This document shows positions 24,161 through 34,455 of a stretch of 64,000 nt of DNA, in pieces. The DNA is taken from positions 76,447,189-76,511,188 of the forward strand of contig NC_134455.1 in assembly GCF_047948215.1 (NCBI RefSeq), read 5' to 3'. A program made the translations under genes and the position numbers. This DNA is from Lycorma delicatula. Its lineage: Eukaryota; Arthropoda; Insecta; Hemiptera; Fulgoridae. The notes below the pieces were generated by a model that worked only from the letters and a program-made list of their open reading frames with translations, was not told where the DNA came from and made no database searches. How positions within the stretch are numbered: the stretch's first letter is position 1; every line of letters starts with the position of its first letter.

Positions 24161-27100
24161 TACTGATAAATAACAGTTAATGAATACAGTTTTTAAAGAA
24201 CCTGAAAAAGAAAGTAAATTACAAACAACCTTACCACTCTAGCATCACACGCAGATTTCACGGGAAGCCCATTTATTAATATAACAGAATTTTTTTTAAA
24301 TTATTTAATGTTAACGTAAATCTAATTCTGTAATTTTTGTAATATTATTCACTGGACTGACTAGAATCATTCTGCTCAAATTGAACTCGCACAGTGATAA
24401 AAGCTAACAGTTCAATTCATTAACTCAATTCATTAAAGTTTGTGAAACATACAAAATATATAAGAATAGAAGAATTATATTTTTAACATTTTTTTTTTTT
24501 TTTTTTTTGAGTTTCTGGAGATGGATATATCTAAAAACGTTATCAGTTTTGCTAAGAAACGGATGAAAATTTGGTTGCAATTGATTGAGTATTTTTTTTG
24601 TTCATCCCGAACAAACAAAAACTCTCTTCTTTGTATAATAGTATAGATATAGATGTACGTATAATTAATAGAATTTGTTTAGATAAATGACCCATTTAAT
24701 TTAATTTAATTTAGAAATGGAAAAAAGCGTAAAAAATAAAACAAAATGGAATCTTTAAAGAGACGTATTAATGATTTTTGATTTAAAACATATGTTGAAA
24801 TTAAAAAAATTACCCCAGAAAAGAGAAAGGAATGAATTACACGCCACCAATTAAATGTGTGATTATAACATTTTTTCACACTAAAACAAGTTTAAATATT
24901 ATTTTTTTGTATAAAAATGTTCTTTTTTTTAATTTGAATTTGTCTTTAAACATGTAATCGATAAATTAGCCTATAATTCATCGTTAAATATTTATTTATT
25001 TCTACATGTAAAAAAATACTGATATTTTGACAAGTTAGAAATTTTACTACTAATTTTATCTTCGTTTAGTTTGAATACAGTTCTCTTTTTTAGGACAAAA
25101 AAACGTATTTTCTGTTTTAAATAATTATGATTTTAAATGCAAGGTTAGTCGGAAGTCAATATATATTTTAAATATACTAATAATAATACTGAAATAATAT
25201 ATAAAAAAAATCATATTAAAATTAATATAGGCTAATATGGTTATGAGAAAATGATAATAACCGTAACTTAACATTTAATGTATCATATTTAGATTTAGTG
25301 AATACCATTCTGACGTCAAATTTAATGTATTTCGCGATTTATTAATACTTTTTCTTATTATTTTAATAGATATTTTTAATAGCAAATAGCATTATTGGAT
25401 ATGCATATAATTTACATTAGGTTTTTAATTTATTTTTACAGACCTATATTAAAGGAAAATGTTATATGCAATTTATTTTTATTACTTCAATTTTTTTTTC
25501 TAAATTTGCTTAAAAAATAACTAATTAGTTTAACAAAAATTCAAAGAAAATTTTAAAATAATGTATATAAAAAAATTATTTTTTCTTGAATCATAACAAT
25601 TTAGCTATGTATAGTTTTTAAAAATAAAATAAAATATTTTAATACAGTTCATAATCTATAGAAAAATCTAGTTGAAAAAAGTGTTACGCTAATTTTCTAG
25701 CAAATCTTAACATGGTCGCAAATAAATTATCAAATTTAAAAAAAAGCAGAAATTTGTTATGATCTAATAAATTTGATAAATCTTAATATAAATAAACTTG
25801 ATAAATCTATTTTTATAACGTTTAAAAAAGTAGAAATTTAGAAGAATAAAATAAAAAATCATTATTTTTTTAATATAAGACAAAATGTTTATGAAATAGT
25901 TAATAGAATAAATATAACAATAAATTTGTAAAAATGAAAGGACAACAGCTGTTTTACGGTTCCTCTATCATTTTAAAATTAATGGCAGTGTAATCGAAAT
26001 ATATCGTAATAGTCCAAAAATATGTAAAATCAAGGCAACATATTCAAGATTAAAAAAAAAAAAACAAATTGGAACACGAAAAAGGAGGTAAACACAGGAA
26101 TGAAAGGATATGATGAATAAAGCAGTAGGGAAAGAGAGAAATAAAAAAGGGGAAGAAAATATGATTGAGAGGAGAATGAAAAGGAAAAGAATATTCACAA
26201 GAAAAAAGGAAGCGAAGAAGATTTTTGTTAAAAAAAATGTTAAGAGGAAAAGGAAGAAGGAGGTGGATGTTAAGGATACGAAAGAGATAAAGAATGAGAA
26301 GAGGAGGAGAAATATTATTGTAAAGAAAAAAGTAAGGAATTAATAAAGAGTGTATTTGGAGTATTTATAGTTCTTACAATATGTTTTAAAATGGAAATGC
26401 CCATAACATTTTAACTTTCTATAGTTGAATTACTATTGCCATTTAAATTCTATTCTTTGAAATTTTATATTCAAGTTTCATTTCTGAAGTTTGTTACTCC
26501 AGTCATATATAAATTATAGTTGTAGAGTATTTTAATAAATACTAAAAATGTATGGAAACAACAATAATTATTATTTGTTAATAAATAAATAAATGGTTTT
26601 ATAATCGTTTTCCATCACGCGAATAAGAAGTGTAGTTAATAATGAATAGAATTTTAATTTACGTTAGGGAAATAGTATAAAACATGAAATATCACCACTT
26701 TCCTATAAATGGTATTCTAACCAAAAGCAATAATTATTATTTTATCAGCCGGTCTTTCTCTTTCTCTATTTTTCCCTTTTTTCCGAAAGTTGTTTCTCAA
26801 TTAATTACATCATTATCGTTTTTATTATTTAATTTACCATTTATTTATTAGTTGTATTTATGGTACAATCTTGCATGTAACTAAATAATTCTGCCTATAA
26901 ATTATGATACATTTTCATTGCTATTATTATTAGCAATAGTATTTTTTATTTATTTCAAACATTTTTATTCTTGAAATCACTTTTATTACTAAATATACAA
27001 ATAAATTAATAAAAAAATCAATTAACTCAAATTAATAAAAAAACTTAACATTTCAATAAACGCGGGGATAAAATATTCAATATTTAAACGTTATTTTTCA

Positions 27101-27424
27101 TTGATAAAGTTTTTCTCTCAGTTATAGCAATCAAGGTTTTTCTTTAATTCTTTAATTCAAAATTATAAAATGTTAGCTCATAGAGTAGCGGATTTGAAAA
27201 AAAAAAAAAACAAGATTAATTGATATTTGCAGATAAGTGCATCCATATCTAATTGACAAAATAAAAAAAAAACGGTTTTGAATAATTTATTGCAGTTACA
27301 ATTTCGAAAATAGAGAAAAATCAGGGCCAACTACCTTCATTTATTTAATATTTTTTAATCATAAAATTTTTTTTAAGTGCATTTGAAGAAATATCAATAT
27401 ATTCGAGATGTTGCTCTCAACAAG
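24161..27424. other. AT-rich filler
   Basis: It includes a 20-base T run at 24489-24508 followed by a moderately structured segment to about 24655 (TCTGGAGATGGATATATC; ending TATAATAGTATAGATATAGA) that may be the end of an unidentified element. A strongly A/G-biased strand lies at 26100-26345, which gives a spurious Lys/Arg-rich frame. Confidence 0.45.
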
Positions 27425-27680
27425 ACGTAACCCACCCGGTTGTTCTGGTGGTAAGTCGAGAGTTCTAAGGTTCAAATCCTAGTAAAGGCAATATCTTTTC
27501 TACGGATTTGAATACTAGATCGTGGATACCGGTGTTCTTTGGTAGTTCGGTTTCAATTAACGACACATTTCAGGAATGATTGATCTGAAACTGTTCAAGA
27601 TTACAGTTCATTTACATTCATGTATATAATTCTCAATCATCCTCTGAAGTAATACCTTAAGGTGGTAAACAGGAAAAAAA
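27425..27680 (+). mobile_element. SINE family A copy 5 (tail type 1), near full length
   Basis: The head starts near CACCCGGTTGTTCTGGTGGT (A-box region) and has an exact B-box-like GGTTCAAATCC at about 27470. The body follows (GATCGTGGATACCGGTGTTC near 27521; TTTGGTAGTTCGGTTTCAAT), then AATCATCCTCTGAAGTAATA and GGTGGTAAACAGGAAAAAAA. This is the clearest complete example of the family with tail type 1. Confidence 0.85.
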
Positions 27681-28186
27681 TGGTGGAAAATTAATTTTGA
27701 TTTTAATTTTGCCTTCAGTTATTCTTGCAACTTCTCATAACTCAGTCACATATTTTTCCAATATTGTAATTTATGTAAAAATAGATGAATATTAATAGTA
27801 ATTTTCTTTAAAAAAAGTAATCCTTTATGCTTTATCCTTAATCAGTAAATTTTTTCCCTATAGTAAACTTATAAAAAAATTTAGCAACATTATTATTCTT
27901 ATTTCAGATAAAAGTAAAAAAAAACCACATAAAAACAATAAGGTGAGGTTAATACCTATCTTTTTTATTGTAAAATAAACTAAATTTAAGGAATAATAAA
28001 AAAAGTTATTATTATATACGAGTACTCATATAAAACGGAATATATATATATCCTGATGTTACTCAATAAAATTTATATATATATTCTAGATGTAAAATTA
28101 TTTATCAATTTGAAATTCTTTTTTTTTGTATTTCATGTTTGATGTAGATACAAAGCCTGCATTTCACCAGAGTAGCGTACTTTAAG
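27681..28186. other. AT-rich filler
   Basis: No feature recognised; two short ATATAT runs lie near 28040-28085. Confidence 0.55.
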
Positions 28187-28223
28187 AATTTTAGAACAAT
28201 TCAATAAAAATTGTTCTAAAATT
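28187..28223. repeat. Perfect 15-bp hairpin
   Basis: AATTTTAGAACAATT (28187-28201) and AATTGTTCTAAAATT (28209-28223) are exact reverse complements around a 7-base loop. The hairpin abuts the outer end of the 180-bp inverted arm that begins at 28224. Confidence 0.9.
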
Positions 28224-28654
28224 AAAACAATACTGATTTTTTATAAAACGAGTAATCATTTTAAGATATCAGTTTACTTAGCACTTAGATGAATAAATTA
28301 CAGTTATAAAATTAAAAAAATATGTCATTTATAAGCCTAAAACAATGAAATAAATATAAACAACGGAATGCTATTGCCCTAGATCATGGTTCTTTCGTTA
28401 TCTTGTTCAATTTTTTTTTTTTTTTTTGCTGTTTGTCATGATGAAAATAAAAAAAAATGTTTTAACTAGCTATTAAAACTCTTTTTAAACTTTCAGGCTA
28501 TATCTGTTACAAGTCAAATATTGTCAATAAGGAAAAATTATGTAAAAGAAAGGCTATATAAATTAAAATATTTCAAACTGAAGGTGGAGTACCTAATGAT
28601 TCGCTACATAAACTCGAAGCTTGTTCATCTCTACGTTGCAGAAATTTGTTAGCG

Positions 28655-28742
28655 TATGAAAACTACCATGCTTGATCGGGATTCAAATCCGGGAACTTAC
28701 TGCTGATACACTGAGACGATATCACTTTGCATAGAGCTTGGC
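28655..28742 (-). mobile_element. SINE family B copy, head fragment
   Basis: On the minus strand a tRNA-like segment contains CCCGGATTTGAATCCCGATC (B-box region) followed by AAGCATGGTAG. It lies in the spacer of the inverted-arm unit. Confidence 0.6.
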
Positions 28743-28808
28743 GAAATAAATAGTAACATACATTTGTAATTAATAATCTACAATAATATAATGAAAATCA
28801 TTCAGCGG

Positions 28809-28832
28809 TAGATATATATATATATATATATA
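28809..28832. repeat. (TA)n microsatellite
   Basis: About 12 TA units. Confidence 0.9.
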
Positions 28833-29583
28833 TAAATACACGCACATATACATTCATTTATGCCTTTACGTTTCTGGGCGTGTCTGTATATGTGTGTTAC
28901 ATTACGCTATTTCTGAAATCAATATGCATTCAACAGATGCACATTAATTAAAGTGTGTTTTTTATTATCTATTTTTTTACATTTTAATTACGGTGCAATG
29001 TGTAATAAAAAAAATTTATGTACTTGTGTAACTACATATATGAGTTTATGTTCCTATCTAAAAATATGTATTTTTTTCTTATCGTCCAATGCCTTCCCGT
29101 CCCAATAAAAAATGAATAATAACTTCATATGTCAGGCCTATAATATATAAGATAACGAAAGAACCATGATCTAGGGCAATAGCCTTCCGTTGTTTATATT
29201 TATTTCATTGCTTTAGGCTTATAAATGACATACTTTTTTATTTTATAACTGTAATTTATTCATCTAAGTGCTAAGTAAACTGATATATTAAAATGATTAC
29301 TCGATTTATAAAAAATCAGTATTGTTTTCCGTTATTCATTAAAATATAAATAATAACACTCGTCGAATATTTTTAATTTTGCTGAAATAAAATATACCTT
29401 AAATTAAAACTGATTATTTCTTTTTTTTTTAATTTCCGTATTTGAAAAAGAATTAAATTATTTTAGTAATTTGCCCTAGTAAATATGAATCTAACATAAT
29501 ATGACATCCGCAATAATATTATTCTTAATCGTTTAAAAACTACATGTATTTTAAATTCAATAAATTTTGAGGTTAATTAATAT

Positions 29584-29815
29584 TTTAGTCCACCGGATTA
29601 GTTTAATGGTAAAACTTGACATCGCAAATCACTTTTTTAACAGCTGATTTTTGAAGTCAAAGATTATCAAGTCCAAATCCTAGAAAAAAGTTAGTTGCTT
29701 TTTGTACAGATTTGAATACTAGACAGTGGATACACGTGTACTTTGGTGGTTGGGGTTCAATTAACAACACATCTCAGAAATGGTCGGCCTGAGTCTGTAA
29801 AAGCCTAGTAAGAGG
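29584..29815 (+). mobile_element. SINE family A copy 6, tail missing
   Basis: The head begins near CCACCGGATTAGTTTAATGG. The B-box region is AAGTCCAAATCC, the body shows TTTGAATACTAGACAGTGGA and TTTGGTGGTTGGGGTTCAAT, and the copy stops at about GAGTCTGTAAAAGCC without a recognisable tail. It is the first of three family A copies packed into less than 1 kb. Confidence 0.8.
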
Positions 29816-29875
29816 TCGCAAGACAAAAATTTTTAAATAAAATCAATTTAAAAAAAAAATAGTTTTACTTATTAA

Positions 29876-29876
<1 letters not shown>

Positions 29877-29912
<36 letters not shown>
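29877..29912. repeat. (TA)n with GTAT extension
   Basis: About 11 TA units followed by GTATGTATGTAT. Confidence 0.9.
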
Positions 29913-29936
29913 ATTTTTTATTTACCTAATTTTGAC

Positions 29937-30240
29937 GTTGCAATTTGTTCTGCTAGTGAACAATAAGCAACCCTACGCACGGCCCAATGAGATGAATATG
30001 ACATGAAAGATATGTATTATTGTAGAAACACTGGTCGACCATCCCTGAGACATGTGGTTAATTGTACCCCAACCATCAAAGTACACCAGTCTCCACTGAT
30101 TAGTATTAAAATCCGTATAAAATCAACTAACCTTTACTAGGATCTGAACCTGAGAACTTTCGACTTCGAAAATCGGTAGTTAAATAAATGATTTTCGACG
30201 AAACGTTTTACCACTAGGACAGTTGGGTGGACCAAAAATA
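29937..30240 (-). mobile_element. SINE family A copy 7 (tail type 3)
   Basis: Reverse-oriented. The tail at 29937-30005 carries GAACAATAAGCAACCC and CCAATGAGATGAATATGA, matching the copy at 12221-12390. Body and head follow to CAGTTGGGTGGACC near 30232. The head is a variant with an insertion (ATCGGTAGTTAAATAAATGA) before the anticodon-side sequence. Confidence 0.8.
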
Positions 30241-30269
30241 TATTTGATTTAAATCATATTAAAAAAGGT

Positions 30270-30550
30270 GATAATTTACTGGATTGGTCAAGCGAAAAAT
30301 TCATCACCGTAAATCAGCTGATTTCGAAGTGGAGAGTTCTCAGGTTTAATGCTAATAAAGGTAATTGTTTTTATTCGGCTTTGAATATTAGATCGTGGAT
30401 ACCAGAGTTCTTTGGTGGTTGGGTTTCAATTAACCACGCGTCTCAGGAATGGTAAGCCTGAGTTTGTTTAAGACTACACACTTACCGATACATTTACATT
30501 ACACTGATAAGTCGCTAATGAATTTAATTGTTGAAGCGAATATAAATAAG
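30270..30550 (+). mobile_element. SINE family A copy 8 (tail type 2)
   Basis: Head near GGATTGGTCAAGCGAAAAAT, AAATCAGCTGATTTCGAAG, then the body (ATTAGATCGTGGATACCAGA; TTTGGTGGTTGGGTTTCAAT). The tail reads ATAAGTCGCTAATGAATTTA and ATTGTTGAAGCGAATATAAA, the same as copies at 14965 and 47081. Confidence 0.85.
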
Positions 30551-31375
30551 TTTTTTTTTAAATAAAAAACGATAAAATCAATTTATCAATAATTTGAGCA
30601 TAATATTTTATATAAAAGAGACTAAAAAATATAATGCAGGCTTAAGAAATAATTATAAAACAATTGATTAAAAAATAAATTATAATAACCGTTATAAAAA
30701 ATCGATACTTTTAAAACTTAACTTAATAACATTTAACAAAAAGTAATTCAATTTTGTTACAGTTTAATAATTATTTAAAATAAAAATTATAACCTTATTA
30801 TAATTGATTATGAAAATATGAAAATTAATTAATAAATTTTAACACACAGTAATAGCTTTTGAATACTTTTTTATGAGTTATGAAATTGGTTGATTAACTT
30901 AAAATACTTGTAACAACGTTTTAATAACATAATAAAACAATAAATGTTAAATAAAAGACTATATAATCAAGTATGATTTATATTTATCCAATTCAGTTAA
31001 CTGTAATTTTTAAATATGTTATTTTTTTAATCCTTTAATAATTTTTTAATTATTTCTTGTAATTAAGTAACTAATTTTAATTATTATATTGACATATCAT
31101 TGCTACATTCGTGATTTTAATCTCAATTACATCTTGGTTACCATTTCTTTTGGTCAGTTTCAGACTTTTCTTTTTTTGAAACAAAATCATTATTTGAACT
31201 TCCGTGAACTAAATACCCTAGATTTATTATTAGATTTTTATTTAGATTTATTATTCTGCGGCCGTGTAAGTCCATTGCAGATTATAAACTATCAAGGGCT
31301 TAACTATGAATAATATTAGAATAAATTTATTGCTAATATAGTGAAAAACATGTTTGTTATGAAATGTTACTTGTA
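30551..31375. other. AT-rich filler
   Basis: No repeat or coding signal; the frame at 31089-31313 is A/T-biased and starts within low-complexity DNA. Confidence 0.55.
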
Positions 31376-31800
31376 GAGATCTGGAGAAACTTGATTTAGT
31401 AAACATTACACGGAACCAGATCCCTAATTAAGTATGAACACGGTTCCGGGAGGTGCCTTTGCCGTTATTCGCCAGACGAGGGAAACGCAAGGCCCGGCTA
31501 TGCCGTTCCCGGCCTCCATCACCCAGCAACCGGGACTCGATCCTTTGTGCTTCGCCTCTAACGGAGACACCCCCGGAGGGACGGCCCCGCCGGGACTCAG
31601 TCTTTTAGCTCTGGCGCTCGAGAGTCCCCGCACTTCATCACCACCATCCACCCATGCAAGCACGGGCAAACGACAGCTCCGTACGGAGCTGTCCCTCACC
31701 CCCTCGCTACCAGATATTTCATTTGCAGTATTCCCGACACAAAACCGTCACGGTGTCGAAGTTCACCGAACTGCGTAGCATCGCTCCAAGGATAGTCCCA
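31376..31800. other. GC-rich island 2, probable transposon fragment
   Basis: A sharply bounded GC-rich block contains near-duplicate words ACCGGGACTCGATCC (31529 on) and GCCGGGACTCAGTC (31589 on) and a perfect 22-bp palindrome at 31672-31693. Frames are open on both strands (114 codons plus, 91 codons minus), so openness is not evidence of coding. The composition would fit a retrotransposon 5' region or ORF1 fragment inserted in AT-rich DNA. I cannot name the family. Confidence 0.45.
31672..31693. repeat. Perfect 22-bp palindrome
   Basis: GACAGCTCCGT is followed directly by its exact reverse complement ACGGAGCTGTC with no loop. Confidence 0.95.
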
Positions 31801-33894
31801 GTATTATTTTATTTATATTGCACAAAATGTACCCGGTTGAAAAGTGAGAAAATTACTAATGACTAATAAAGAACGGGGGAAATGCTAGAACCTTGAAGAC
31901 CTCAAGCTCTATTGATGAAAAAAACATCATTCTTATTTATAGAGAAGTGTCTGAATAAATAAATAAAGGAATTGGGAAAAACTGTTTAAATCATAAAGTA
32001 GCTCATTGTACTAAATATGATTTGGGTACATTTAGAAATACAACAATATTACGTAGTCCTTTCTACAGCAGTAAAAAAAAAAAAAGTTGAATAAATTTTA
32101 ACAGGTGTCTAGAACCATTAAAGAACTGGTTCTCAACACCTACTCGGTTATATATATAGAATCTGTTTTAATTTATAAAGCGTACTTAATAAACAAAAGC
32201 CGTTATCATAAATTACAATTTTATATGTGATTATACTTCAGCTAAACTGTTTATTTTAGTTGCAATAATTTTAACATGTTAAGATTTTTGTTTCTGAGAG
32301 AAAATAATTATTATTATTTAGTCCATTAGTGACAAAAGTATACTATAATAATACAGGTGAAAAGTAAAATGAATATTTATTTTTTTTATAAAAGTAATCT
32401 GATATACAAAATAAACAGTTGAAATAAATAGCGATAAAATCGTACCGACATTTATTTGAGTGTAATGGTAATCAGGCCTAAATATAGTAAACAAAAGAAA
32501 CAAGTCATTCAGAGATAATTTCCCAGTTCTACAATAAACACTAGGAGAGTACCGCCTCCTGAATACAGCTGCATTGTCATTATAGAGAATTTTGTAACTT
32601 CACGAATATTTCGGATTGTGATTGCTTTTTGAAACGCGATCCGACAGGCACTCGACCTAGTGCGTGTTTAAAAGCAATGGGCTGAAACAAAAGTAAATAT
32701 GATTTTGCACGGCACCCTCTACACCTTTTTCAAACAAACATGTTAGTTACCAGCTACGAAAATAGGGTGGTGTATGAGTTTATATTAAAAATACAAAAAT
32801 GGATATCAGGATACGTTAATTTCAAATATTATTTTATGTACTACAATAAAAGAAAATTTTGTATTCGTACTTTTTGTATAATTGCAGAATGTATAATTAT
32901 TATTAGCATCCAACTCATTTAAATTAAGCTATATAATTTATTTTAAAACATATGTAGTCTAATATTTCCGTAAATGGACTGAAAATGCATAAAAGATAAA
33001 AAAAAAATCATATTTTATTTTATGTTACATATTAAAAGAAAAACAAGATAAAATTAAAAATAAATTATAAGTCTTATTTACTTTATTAAAAAAAGTAACG
33101 AAATAACGACCTTCTGCGATCCATCATCATTATGGCTGATAATATAAGAAAGATTAAAACTATAAATAATATATGGAATAAAAAATTAATATTTAAATTA
33201 TAAAAAAAAAAAAAAAATAGAATATTGCAAGGAATATTGAAATTCTATGCAAGGAATCGAAACTCTTTTGAAATTAATCAAATAAAATGGAAGAAATTTA
33301 AAATATTAAATTTTTGGTCTTATTTGTTAAATTCAAGAGTAACTTAGAAAAGTATATTGATCATTTTAGAAAATAAATGAGAAAAATGTAAAAAAAAAAA
33401 ATGGTTTCTCGTACTGAAATATTTCAATCTTATTGAATTATCTTGTATTAATCTACTAGAAAAAAAATGTTCAAAACAATTTAGTTGGCTTTAATAAAAA
33501 CGAAATTATAATTTGGAGAAGTATATATATCATCACTCTAAAGCAAATCCCTGTTTTATAAAAACAAATTATCTATGTGTGGTATGAACCTATCAATTTT
33601 AAAAGTCAGGCATTATATACTTAAAAAATTTTGAGAAAACGGATGGGAACAGAAATATTACTCTAGTACAAGAAGAGTAGGAAATAAATAACATAAATAT
33701 AATTATTGCTAGACCAAATATATTTTAAGAAATTTTATTCGTAATTAGGTCAAAATGTTAATAATTTGATGTCGGGAGGTATAAAAAATAAGATAAATTT
33801 AATAGATTAATAAAAAAAATGTATTCTTAGACTAGAAAACTAATTTTTCTAGTCATTTAACAAAATGGAGAATAGTGGTGAATCAGAATAAGTC
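31801..33894. other. AT-rich filler
   Basis: A more balanced segment at 32520-32720 (CCTCCTGAATACAGCTGCAT; GATCCGACAGGCACTCGACC) could be old transposon DNA. Otherwise nothing is recognisable. Confidence 0.5.
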
Positions 33895-34455
33895 AAGTCA
33901 TATTACGTTTGCGATGAGAAGAGCTGACTGTTTATCTAGACGGCATTTTGATCCCTTACAGATCGCTACAGTACCTTGAGATCCACTTTGATCACCGTTT
34001 AAAGTGGAAGTACCATATGAGAGAAAAAAAGAAACAGTTAAACAGATGGCATAAGCAGTTTTATTGACTGTTGGGCAGGAATTCACATTTTTCAAAACTT
34101 TTAATATACAAGGTGATTCTAAAGCCGATTTGGACGTGATGGCATATAGAGCCGTGGGGTACTATAAGAAAAGTGACATCGAGATTATACAATGTTTCCA
34201 GATTAAGTTGGCGAAATTCATTGCAGAGGCGTCGTATTTCGCACGGAACAAAGAAATTCACGACTATCTAGCTTATGTTGCGAAGATTTCAAACGGTTCG
34301 GTTCAAATTATAAACAGCGGTTAGATAATCATGTGAAATTTCTAGCAGTTAATTTTCTAGATAATAGTTAAGATGTCCGGTGACTGAAACGTTTACATGT
34401 TCTGGACTTGGGGAATCTGAGTGACTCTTACGGTAGCGCAACATCATCACATACG
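33895..34455 (+). pseudogene. Jockey-like LINE ORF2 3'-end relic
   Basis: Conceptual translation, shifting frame several times, gives the segment that follows the reverse-transcriptase core in jockey-clade non-LTR retrotransposons. It reads YLEIHFDHRLKWKYHM, then KKKQLNRWHKQFY and LLGRNSH, then VILKPIWTYGIEPWGT, SDIEIIQCFQIK and finally DVR plus LKRLHVLDLGN. Stops and shifts occur throughout, and the catalytic RT domain and endonuclease are absent, as expected from 5' truncation. It is dead and cannot mobilise anything. The 86-codon frame at 34064-34324 is one surviving piece of it, partly in the wrong frame. Confidence 0.75.

Larger units (their letters stand above)
28224..29328. mobile_element. 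1.1 kb foldback-like unit with 180-bp inverted arms
   Basis: The left arm (28224-28403) and right arm (29149-29328) are near-identical reverse complements of equal length. Outer ends read AAAACAATACTGATTTTT and AAAAATCAGTATTGTTTT; inner ends read TTCGTTATCTT and AAGATAACGAA. The 745-base middle holds no open frame, a T run, a decayed family B SINE head (28655-28742) and a TA tract. This is the shape of a non-autonomous foldback or long-terminal-inverted-repeat DNA element. A local inverted duplication would look the same, and I could not find a clear target-site duplication. Confidence 0.65.

Noticed and set aside
23891..24173. Two overlapping plus-strand frames in GC-rich island 1
   Set aside because: They begin inside a TG/TA microsatellite and owe their length to scarce stop codons.
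26110..26343. Lys/Arg/Glu-rich frame of 77 codons
   Set aside because: Arises from a purine-biased strand; no real protein signature.
31424..31866. Frames of 70-114 codons on both strands in GC-rich island 2
   Set aside because: Open frames on both strands are expected where GC is high; no domain is recognisable.
34064..34324. 86-codon frame as a stand-alone gene
   Set aside because: Part of it is the LINE reverse-transcriptase C-terminal region and part is the wrong frame of the same relic.
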